Assembly: GCA_963971405.1 (NCBI GenBank)
Contig: OZ020490.1
Location: forward strand, 25,135,464-25,199,463
Direction: 5' to 3'
Length of the DNA stretch: 64,000 nucleotides
DNA from: Psococerastis gibbosa
Lineage: Eukaryota; Arthropoda; Insecta; Psocodea; Psocidae
The notes beneath the pieces were generated by a model. That model saw only the letters and a program-made list of their open reading frames with translations. It was not told the origin of the DNA and made no database searches. Below are positions 11,901-23,900 of this stretch, piece after piece; the stretch's first letter is position 1, and each line of letters begins with the position of its first letter. The position numbers and the translations under genes are program-made.

Positions 11901-14900
11901 TAAATAGTTAGCTTCTTGAGAATTTATTATGCATTTTCCATCATTTTTATATCTTTGTAGTTGTGTTTACATTATATTTCGAAATCTCTCCCTTAATTCT
12001 ATGGGCTAATAATTTTTCTATTTCACGCAAATTGCGGATAACCTACAAATTGATAGACTAACGTTGAGACTGATTATGGCCAATGTTTTAGTGGTATAGT
12101 GCTGAGGTCATGTAAATGAACTTTGGGGCATTGTTTATTTATTGCACCTTTTCAATATTGTTTGTGCAATAGGTCACTCCGACAGTGAGATGAACAACTG
12201 AGGTTTGTTGGATTAGATGTGGAATCGAAATCTTAGATATTGATAGAAATCTTCGATATTGATCGAAATTTTTAACGCGGGTTTTCATTTGATTTTGAAT
12301 GACTGCTTGAGATAATTAATACCTTTGATAGTCATGGGAGTTCCTAAAAGATGCAGGAGGTTAGGGCCAGTGGGGTCCTCCATTTTCCAATTTTACGCAG
12401 TCAAATTTATCATAAATTATCGATCGTAGAGTGATAAATAAGGCGTCATAAACTGGAGAATATATTCCTCTACGCTTTGATGACCATTATAGTGTTGTCA
12501 CTAACACCGATTGGGTACATGTTATGGATCTTTATTTGTTAAAAGTAACAGTCACTGAGGATGTCAGGTCGAATGAGTTCCAAAACTGTGGCTAATGAGG
12601 TTCATTTGTGACGTCATTTTGTAGATGGCAGCACCAGTTGCTAAGATATCAAAGCGTTGATTTTTCCATAAGCCTCAATTATATTTTAAAATTATTTTAT
12701 TTATGTATTATTTTAAAGTGATATTTTTCTATAAACCATGGAGAATATATGCATTAAATCATATGCAGCGCAATAAGGTCCAGGCATAGTAAAAATATTA
12801 TATAAAATATTAAAAGAATTAATTAGATGCTAAGAACTTAGTTTTCACATGCAAACGGCTGCCATTTTGAATAATATGGATATCTTATTGTCGTCATCGA
12901 ATTTATGACTCTACTATTGAAATGTCACGAGAAATTTGACTGTGCAAAAAACTGATAAATGCGGGGGTCAATTTGCTCTTAACGTGCTGCAGCTAGTCAT
13001 TGCCCAATCAGCAGTGCTATTGTTGTTTTTGTTATAGTACTGTTTAGTTTTTTCTTTGTTTGTTGTTCCTGTCGGCAAGATTAGGAAAAAACGAGGAGCT
13101 GTGTAATTTTGCTTTCTAATCGGTAAATCGGCTGCTTAAGGGCAAACCGGAGTCGCCGATATTCCATTTCTGTGCCAACTTCAATTTCTCATGAAATATG
13201 GAACGCAGAACAATGAAAAAAATGATGAATCGAAAGAAGAAATTTTTCTCCTAATTTTGATATATAGTATGTTGCAATCATCAATACCGATCGGCTATAG
13301 TTAGTGAACTCGATACGCATACGAATACTGTGGCGAATTGGGGTTAGTTAAGGCAACATACTTTATATCAAAATTAGGAGAAAAAATTCTTCTTGCGATT
13401 CAGCATTTTTTAATTGTTCTGCGTTCCATATTTCATGAGAAATTGAAGTTTGAACAGAAAATGGAATATGGGCGACTCCGGTTGGCCCTTATGACCCGAA
13501 TATTTCCTGACAAGAGACTGATTCTTCCATTAAGACGTCCCTGCAGCCCTTCGATGCCGTTTACAGATAAACTTAACATGGGGAATAGGATCACATTGTT
13601 CTGAACGAACCCCAATAAATTCCGTTGTTTTACACAAGTTGAAAATGCGCGGGAAATTCAAAAGAATTAATTGATTCTCCGCTGTATTTGTGATGATTTT
13701 TTTTTTAAATTGTCCTCTCTTAGATTTAGACAATTTATTTTTAATTTTTAAAGTATGCCAAAATAATAACAAGGACTTTTTATTTGTATTTAATTTATAA
13801 ATATAAAAAAAATAGATACAAACATAAAACTATGCAACCATATTGTATTCCTATAGTTCAAGTTCAAAATAGGTTAGCCATTGTTAACTGAGATATAGGC
13901 GAATAATCCCAGTTTTAGGCTTCGTCAATAATTTATTCATTTCAATTTCCCGAGTAATTTGCACTCTTGTATAACAAATGAATCAATTGGGGGTTATTAA
14001 GAGTAATTTTATCCTTTTTCCGGTGTTAGTTAATTCGTAAACGGCTTTAGAACGTTTTTGGTTTAAATTGGCGATGATTTCGGCTTAAAGTACTCCGGGT
14101 TCTTCTGAGTTACTCAGTAGAGTTAGTACTGAGTTATTTTATTTATTGAAGCTACTATATTCTCCAAAGTTAATTTGTCTTCTCAAACAATCATAACACT
14201 TAATGATGATTTTAGTATTAAGCTGCATGATTGGCGTGAATGGGCGAAAAGTACGACTAGTGGAGGTTCCCTTAAATTTTGTTAAATGTTTTTGTAGCTT
14301 AGTATATGATTATAACCTAGAAAATATACTGTGTTCATGAAGTGTAGACAGAATATATTGGATTTAGCGTAAGATAATATTGGACCTTGAATATGGACTA
14401 CTGTTCATAGGGTTGCCAACTTTTTTTTTCTCGAAATAAAGTACATCTGACTTTTGAGAAGGAAAATGAAGATTACAGTATTAAAAAAAGAGTAAATAGT
14501 ATATTTACTGTTAAATGAGTCAAAATCACGCCGAAAATCCACTTTAACATTGTATTGTAAATCAGGGGGGTTCGAATTACGAGCTATTTATTTACTATTT
14601 AAAACAATATTTTTTTAGGTTTTCGCAGAATCTTATTTTTTTTAAAGCTACTAAAAGCCTCTTCACACTACAAATCTATAAATTTATGTATATAAATAGC
14701 TCATTTCTAATTAAATTTATAAACAACATAAAAAAATATTTTGTTTCTTACATGTTTCAGAAAAAGAGTACTTTTGCGTACTCTAAATGACTTTCAGTTT
14801 GTAGAGTACACATACATGAAAAATAGTACAATACTCTGAAATAGGATACGGTTGGCAACCCTAACTGTTCATGAAGTATGGACAGAATATATTGCATTTA

Positions 14901-17900
14901 GTTTAAGTTAATTTTGGACCTTAAAAATGTATTACTGTTCATGAATCATGAAGTATGGACAAAATATATTGCATTTAGTGTAGGTTAATTTTGGACCTTA
15001 AAAATGTATTACTGTTCATGAATCATGAAGTATGGACGGAATGTATTGAATTTAGCGTAAGATAATATTGGACCTTGAAAATGTACTACTGTTCATGAAG
15101 TATGGACAAAATATATTGCATTTGAAAATGTTCGTTTCTCACCCATGGTCTATTAAAATGTTTTTCGAATAGAAATTGATTTACAAGGAATTCCATTATT
15201 AGACTGCGGGTAACCATTTTTTATTAGTTAATTATAAATTAATAACATGTTTTGCTACTATGTATAATCTATACGTCTTTTATTTAGGGAAAAGTCTTAG
15301 GGGATAAAAGTAGTGGTAGTCACCTATTACTAATAAAAACAACTTTGCACTAATTCCGACGCCGCTGGGAAAACGGGGGAAAAACTAGTGCAGAAGAAAA
15401 ACAGGCCGCCGAAGAACCTACCTAGGGTCATGACTACCTTTAAACAAAAACTTATTCATTGAATTAGTGCAACGTGGTTTTTATTATTTTTATGACTGCT
15501 TTTATAGCAGACACATACTGGATTTCTGAGTAATAGGTCTCCATTTCAGATAGTATGTAGACACATCACCACTCGAGGTGGTTCATCTGTCTCAGTTAAC
15601 CAACTTCTCAAAGCAAGTGCCTACATGTTATTATGCAGACATAATAAATAAACAAATAATTACTTTTTCTATTACTAAGCCAACCTAGCTCTCTTTTACA
15701 CTCAACTAGGAAAGCCTGGGACCGCCTGCTTTATATGCCCTCCGAAACATGTCCAGAAAATGTAATTAGTGTAAGACTCGAGCAAACAAACTATCGGGTG
15801 AAAGTCAGAGTCACTACTCGACATGTCCTGACATAATATTAAAAAAATACGTATTAATAAATTATAGACATGAAAACCGCTATCGTACATATCAGACTGG
15901 TAAGGCTAGCTTCACACATACGCGATTTAAATAAATAAATAAATAAATAAGGACTTTTTATTGTTTCTATTACTAAGCCTACCTAGCGGAGTTAGGGCTA
16001 TAAAGCCCTCTCTTACACTCAAATAGGAAGGACCGGAATTTCTGTCTGTTCTACTTGAAAGAGGCACGATTTGAAAGCGATGCGTAGCGGAGGTGGTTCT
16101 TCACACTCAAGCTACTTCGAAGCGACTCGCGCGCAGTCTGAAAATGTTGGTGATGGAGAGAAAATGTACTATTGCTTTACTCGACCTATATAGGCGGATA
16201 GAAAAAAGAAGACGAGAAAGACTTGAATGGGTGCACCCTATGCTGATGAATAGAAGCCACCAGGGAGAGTTTTACAGCCTGTTCGAAGAATTAAGGAAAT
16301 ACATTTTTTAACTATCAAATATTTTGGCTTTCAATTTCTTTATTACTTTATCCCATAAGACATGCCTTGCATGGACTGAATTAATTAATACGTCCCAGTC
16401 TAACTCCATGGCGCTTCTGTCAATACTAAACAAATACTGTATCTAGCATCACGCCTCACGCAATCGCGTTGGAAATACAGCGAGTGTGTGAAACGGCGCG
16501 TAAGCTAAGTATGGAAATGCCTCCCCACCGCACTGCGCGACGTCTCTCAGTGTCTGCGTGGCTCGGGGGAGAGGCGACTGCAAAGCGACGTCGCCGAGAC
16601 TTAAAAGCGACATCGCTTTGAAGTCGCTTTTCGTTTCATACTTGCGAGACATTGTCTCTTTGAGATCTCTTTCATGTCGAACAGACAGAAATCGCGCATG
16701 TGTGAAGCTAGCCTAAGGTGGGCGCCCAGAGCATATGTAATGAAGTGGCAGCTAGTCTCCGAAATAGGTGACGTGATGCCCATGTGCCTTATTTGGCATA
16801 GTTGGTAGCTTTCTCGACTTTTTGCTCCACACACCCTGCGATTGGAGACCTATCGTAAATCCAACACAGGTAATTACCTACCGAGGCGACTGAAGAGGTT
16901 ATTCGGATACATTCATTAAATTCCTTGCATGCAAATAATCTTTTAAAAAGAAGTGAAATAAAATGTTGCCCCCTACCCTGGTAGAGTTAAAGCGGTTATG
17001 GTTTATTTGACCATGTAGGAGGCTGAGGCAAATAACAGGACTTATGATATTATATTAAAATAAATAAATACATATTGACTTTTTTTGTTCTAATACAATT
17101 TACAAAGCCAACCTAGCGGAGTTAGGGCTATAGAGCTCTCTCTTACACTCAACTAGGAAAGCCCGGGACCGCCTGTTGTACATGCCCTCCGAAGCATTGA
17201 CAGAAAATGTAGCAAGTGTGGGACTCGAACCAACAAGCTTTTGGGTGAAATTCGGAGTCTGTACCACAACTCTACATGTCCTGACATGTACTGATAGGAG
17301 CCTACCCATCAGTAGACTAAAAGACATATAACTAGCGCTCTGATTGGCTAATAATGAGGCACGATTTGATGACAGCAGGCTATTGGTAATACACGTGTAT
17401 TACTTTCAGACCTAGCTGTCCCGAGTGAATCATTATTATGCAATTGACGAGAAGGAGAATAGGACCACCCAGAGGTAGGCGGGAAGCAAGGCTACAAGGT
17501 AGAAGACCCATCAGCAGACCGAGGACAACCGTCGAGGAAAGGATTGGAACAACTCGCCGGAGCAAGATGGAAAACAATGGGCGAGCTCAAGGCGTTAGCG
17601 TCCGACCAGGGTGAGACCCCCCCCCCCCCTACGCTCACGCTGCGCACGCGCCACTAAGGGGGAAGAAGAAGAAGAGGACAACTGTCAGCACAACAAAGGC
17701 ATGGGGTATCCTGAATCTGAAGAGCGACTTCTCCCGTTCTCGTTCTAATTTTCATACCGCCCTGCAACAGTTTCTCTTGCTTTTGCAGGGGGAGACGCAC
17801 GCCACCGGCATCATCAGCGCGTCGGAAATCACGATCGAGGTCCCGATCGCCGCCCCGCAGCAAGGCAGCTCGTGGTGGACGTCGGGCGTTGTCGCCACCC

Positions 17901-20900
17901 AGAAAATCGTCGGCGCGCCGATCTCGCTCTCTGAGCGGATCCAGCGAGTCCCTCAGCTCGTGTACGGACGACTCGTGTTCTGTGTGCTCGCCAAGCCATG
18001 GCAAGAAGAAGAAGGCCCCCGCACGATCTCGGTAAGCGGGCTGAAATATGAGCTAGATTTTTTAGTGAGAGAAATGTTCTGGATCTGCTGCAGGCAGACA
18101 GATTATGCATTCGCCGCACTTAAGTATATATGTACGTCCTCGAGCACCTCCGAATATTTTATGTTACTCTTCCGTCACATTAAGAGGCTATGCTACGTAG
18201 AAAATTGGAACCCCAAAATTAAATAGGTACTTTTCATTTTTTATATAATTAACTCAGCAAGTAATTAAAAATTTGGCTCATCTAAATTGTAGAAGACTAC
18301 TTTGTCCATCATATAATCGGGTATTTTTACTTTTCGGTTTTGTAGTTCGTCCAAAAATCCCAGAATACGCGAAATTTTAGTCCATTCTGGTATTTATGAA
18401 AGAACTAAGGTACCAAAAATTTAATATTTTCTATTATATGATGCATGAAGTAGTCTTTACAACTTCCATGAGCCAAATCTTTAATGACTAGCTTTGTTAA
18501 TTAAATAAAAAAATAAAAAGTCAATGAAAACAACAAATTTTGGGGTGCTCGTTTTCTACGTAGCATGTCCTCTTAAGGGAATAACAAGCCAGATTTCAAG
18601 AGCAGAGAGATGTTTCACTTTAATAATTAATTGCCTTAGTAGGCTACTTGAAATTGTTTGATTAGGCACTTGATATATTTTATCATACCCATTAAAATAA
18701 TTTTTTTCTTAATAATGTTCTTTAGTAGGTGAAATTTTTTTTCCCATCAATTTATTTAAGTTTAATGGATAAAAAGCGGGACACATGACTTAACACCTAA
18801 TACGAAATGTGACGTCATTTGAAGGTCACCCATGCGTGCCAGTGTTTAATCCACAGTTAAAAACACCTACATTTATAAATCATGAGTAGAGGGAGAAGAA
18901 CGCAATGATCCACAGTAAAATACTTTAGCTTATGATGGATTTCATCTGAAACCGGTCACTATTGAAGTATTTACTGTGGATCATTGCGTTCTTCTTCCTC
19001 CACTCATGATGTTCTCCAAGTTCCACGAAGTCACCAAGGAAACTCTCATTAGGATACATTTATAAATGTAAATTTTAAAATATAAATATTTTTTTTTAAT
19101 ATTTACAATTTTATCCATGTAAAACATATTGTAATAGTATTGTTAACATGTGCACCGGTTGCCGGACCACAGACCCCCAAAGGCCGTGTGGGAAGCAATC
19201 CCCCGCGGAAGAAGACCAAGAGGAAGACCAAGGCGAAGATGGACGGACCAGTTCCAGGAGGACCTCCTTCGAGTTGGCGTCGAGGCAGCAGATTGGACGG
19301 CGGCAGCTGAGGATCGGCAAAGATGGAGGAAAATTGTCAGAGCGGCCAAAAGTCCCCCTGGGCTGATCGAAGTCAAGTCAAGTCATTGTTAACCTATAAG
19401 CTACCTTATCTAGCATATTTTATATTTTATTGTTACAACGCCATAGTATCCTATTGTCTGTAATTTCAGATCGCGTTCGTTCTCAGTGCCGCGTTCAGCT
19501 CCTAAGCCCGCTAAACCGGTCCCCAGTAAATCCACCCTCGGCACTGGCGGTAAAACATCGTCAGTGGTGATCGGCAGGAAGCAGCCAGTGAAGGTGCGAC
19601 CAGCCCCGCGACCGGAAAAGTCAAGTCCGCCGCGTGACCCGCGACCCATTGCATCCGTGTCGTCAGTCACCACTGCTTTGCCGGCGAAGCCGCGCAAGGA
19701 ACTGCCGCCTCCGCCCGAGAAGGTAGGACTATTAACGTTGTTGTTGTTGTTCTAACGCCTGCTTTCAGCATTTCTGCTTTAAGCATTCCTGTCAGCCTGG
19801 CGGGGGGAATGAGGCTGTTTGTTAACTTGAGGCACCCTAAGGGCAGACTCCCACACCTGGGGGGAGAGGGGAGTTGACTGACAGGGTGGACCTCCTGACT
19901 ATAGTGGATTCCGAACCACTTGGGGAGTTGGGGAACATGGTAAAGTCACGCGATTAAATCGGAGGTGACCAGAACTCGACGCGCACGTAGACTGACTTGT
20001 ATAGTCTCAGCGCGGTATCATGTCCCACCATGTTTCCCTGCCAATTTACACTACCAAGTTTGCCGCAGTTTGAAACATGTTCTGCTCTCATGGGATCAAC
20101 ATGGTAAGGCCGTTGGCTATTAACGTACAATACAATACTTCAATAAGTAGTCCATAATATTCGTCTCCAATTACAATTACGTTTTCATGTTGAAGCTAGA
20201 ACAAAAAAATCAATTGAAAATATTTTTCCTAATTTTATGAAATGCCAGCTATACTCCCATAACTAGATTCTTTGTGCATGTTTTTTTTTTTTTTTTTTTT
20301 TTTTTTAATTCGTAGGTTAAATTAGGTAGGGCATTGGGTGTTTCCCCACGCTCCATTATGCTTGAGGATGCCCTGATTCTTGAAAAAATGTGTATAAATT
20401 CAGAAAAATAAAAAATAATAATTATTACAAATATTAGGAAACTCATTTACAATTAAATTGACTATTTTTACTTGGCTGATTCAATATCACAGTTATAATT
20501 TAATTTTGAAATAGAATGTCTAATGAGAATCCAATATTATCAAAGAATATTAATTAAAACATTACATTCCATAATGTAAAAACAATTAGATTTTAGACGT
20601 TTTTTTTTGTCTCTTCTGCACTACAATTTCTAGTGACAAATCACCTTTTACATGTTATATTATAACATAATATACTGACTTCGATTCACACTTTAACATT
20701 AATTCTTATTAGGAAATTTTTTGGGCCTTTCAACTCACTCTTACAATTAACTTATTTTTTTCGTTTTAGATAAAGCGTAATTTGTTGGCAACTGTTAAAA
20801 TTGAGGGTCAGAAGCGACCCCCTCCCCCAGAATCTGACTCTGATGACAGTTCGTCCTCTTCCGATGCATCAGGTAAATATTTTACTAGTGCTGCTTTGCT

Positions 20901-23900
20901 AACTTAAGAAAAAATACTTAGTACGTTAATAGTATGGATTAATTATAATTGTTGGGCCCTAAATTCGCCCAAATGGAAAATATTGACAATTTTCTTTCTT
21001 TATTTCTTTACGAGGATTGAATAGTAGTTAATAAAACTGTGAGTGGTTGCTAATTTAATCATTTAATTCATCGGTAGTATTTAATAAATGTATGAAACCG
21101 TATTAAATAGGGGCCCATCATAGATTTATCCACAGGGTCCCTATCTTCCTCTGTACTCTCTTATACTATAAGCTGTATACTACTATTACTATTGTACTAT
21201 TATTTGTTTTGTATGGATGAAGGAAATAAATACATTTATTTATTTAATTATCGCTAGTTGTGGTACAAGCTGCTGAAAATGGTGGTATCATTTTCATTTT
21301 ATGAAACGATGATTCAGGGTAGCTAAGTTGTCAGCCCTAACCTGTAAATTCGCTAATCGCATATGACTTAACGAATCTATGGGCGAATCAGCGCATTTGT
21401 GCAATAACTTGAGGTATGAGCGCCTATATAAGAATTTTTAAGGAATGGGGCTGTACCTGTATTACACATACTGTAGATTGACCTACATCTAGTTTTTGGA
21501 CGACGAATGCAGCTAAAAAATCACTTTCGGCTCTGGCCAATCAGGTGTAAGGAGATTCCGCTGACCCTGCTTTCCCATTACGCTACTTACGCTATGTATC
21601 TTCTTTCTTTTTCTTTTTCCGCGCAATTTCCTCATGGAGGGTCGGCGGCAGAGCTGCGGCGTTTCCAGACGTTTCTGTCTTGCTTGTCCTCCCTTGTGAG
21701 CCCGGTTTCTTGCAGGTCCCTTACAATTTTCCTCTCCAGGGTGAGCTTTGGGCGCCCACGTGCTCGGCTTCCAGGTACCATCGCCTCTCCCACTCTTCGT
21801 ATAAGCGCAGATGCCTCTCTCCTTTGCACGTGTCCCCACCAGCTGAGCCTCTTCCCTCTTAGTTTTTGCACCACGTCCGTTGTTCGCATTTCTTCCCGAA
21901 TGTCCTCGTTTCTGCGCCTGTCATTTAATGTTACGCCACATGCCCTCCGCAGCATCCTCATCTCCGCTAAATGGATCACTTACGCTATGTATGTAATAAA
22001 AAATAAAAAATACTTCATTATTTTCCAATATTATAAATTAAATATTATTCTATGTTATTTTCCCAACCACAACATCAACACACGAAACACTCGTGTGTTC
22101 CAAATATCGAGCCGCAATGCCGATTATAAGCTTTACTTATCAAATTATTTTCACTTTGACTGGACGCCATCTGCATAATGGTTGATTTGTCGTAAAAAGT
22201 GATGATAACCATTATAGCAGATAATAATACGGGCTTTGAGTCAAATTTATTTCACTCCTCTGCGACCAATGTTAACTGAGATATGAATTATATAAGGTTT
22301 CAATCGGCCGCCATCTTGTAACTAAATAGTGGATCTAGCTGGTTAACGAACTCGATCAAGACATTTGTGTGGCCAATTTTTGTGCCAAGTTTCATCAAAA
22401 TGAGATAATATTTACGGAAGTTACAGTGTTTCCTAAAATCGATATACATACATAGATAAATACATACATACAGTATATGGATATAATATATTATATTATA
22501 TTATATCCATATATAACATTCTTGAACGGAGGATGGTTTCAGGCTCAGGGGGTCATGAAATAAAAAGTTGTGCAGAAATTTTCCGAAAGTCGAACATTGG
22601 TCGCCATCTCAATAGGTGGATGAATCTCCCTAAAAGCGGCAGCCTCAACCTCCCGGGTGTGGGTGCCCAGGACTTACACGTTATTTATTGATGCTCGAAG
22701 TAAATTTTGCTGTCAGGCACCACCTCTCTTCAGACACCAGACACCCCGGTCCTATGTTTTCCTCTGTCAAGCCACTACTGACATCTTTCGAAGATCCCCT
22801 TCCATTTCGTCTCTTCATCGGTTCCGTGGCCTGCCTTGTCCCCCTTCAGCCATTCCTTCCGGAGCTCGGTGTTGAGCAATTCGCCCAATCCACGTAAGTC
22901 AGGGCTTTTGTCGTCTTCATATTTCGTCTATCTACATTAGATTCTTGTTGTTTGTTCTCCTTCTCCGGACATGCCACGCTTATGTTCACCGTATCTGCGC
23001 CTCTTACTATCGATCTTTCAAATACTCGCAGTTTCGAGGCTTCAGTGGCGCTTTTCACCCATATTTCGGCGCCATGTTGCGACGGGTCTAATTATGCGCA
23101 TATTCCACATACGTCAATAGTCAATAGTAAATGTGGTTTTGACGTGGTAGCAGACATTTTTAGTATGGCTTTATTGTCTGCTACCACTTCAAAACCACAT
23201 TTACTATTAACTATTGACGTATGTGGAATATGCGCCTTTAGGAACCCACGTGACCTTTGCTTACATTTTTTTTCAGGTACAGGAGCACCTAAAATGACAT
23301 TGTCAGAGCGTTTTGGTAAGATGGCTCAGTGGTCCGTTGACCGACGAGACATTGACTATGTTAAAAACATGAAAATTACTAAAGAATCTGATTCCTCACA
23401 TTTTAAGGTCAGTCTATTTTGTAAATTATGCTTTACACTCGTTATTAAATTGCATCTTCGGCCTAGATTCCTAGATTCATCTCAACTCAGACCGATAGCT
23501 GTACGCCCAATCCCGCCATGGCGTGGGTACTGTGGTAACAGTAGACTGATCAGTTCTCCCGTTCCTATCAAGGATAGAACTGAAGAAAACTGACTCGAAT
23601 ATCCTTCATATCTCTGTAAAACGGCGAAAAAGAGTTTTCCCTGTGCTTGCTAATGTTCAAATATCTTCTGAAATACATTACTGATGCATGTCTGAGTTTT
23701 ATGAGACTTATTGTTTCCAACCAGATGGTATCAAGATTTAATAATGTGGCCTATTAATTTGTTCGGCGATATGCTGGATTGTGCTCCAGCTAATAACCGA
23801 CTAATTTATCAGGGCACGTCACCTATGTTTTACTACAATTAAGGCACTATATACCCGGGTATTGTCATCCGCCATGTTGTATCCCATATTTCCTATATTA

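Larger units (their letters stand above)
15904..16713 (+). mobile_element. PIF/Harbinger-type element with transposase remnant
   Basis: The ends match as terminal inverted repeats (GGCTAGCTTCACACATACGC at left; its near-complement at right), flanked by TAA on both sides (15901-15903, 16714-16716), the TWA target site of PIF/Harbinger. The right arm continues into CTGTCTGTTC; on the left this continuation resumes after a truncated tRNA-SINE (about 15930-16030), so the SINE landed inside the left arm. The interior carries a 72-codon frame related to the N-terminus of Harbinger transposases. The copy is non-autonomous. Confidence 0.75.

Noticed and set aside
17777-18226. 149-codon open frame with its own ATG
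   Set aside because: It overlaps RS exon 3 in a wrong frame; phase from exon 2 and the RS composition fix a different frame.
21507-22178. 223-codon plus-strand frame
   Set aside because: Antisense of the LINE RT fragment at 21600-21980 plus repeat sequence.
22952-23593. 213-codon open frame
   Set aside because: Runs through a palindromic MITE and an RS exon read with intron; only 23277-23407 is coding.
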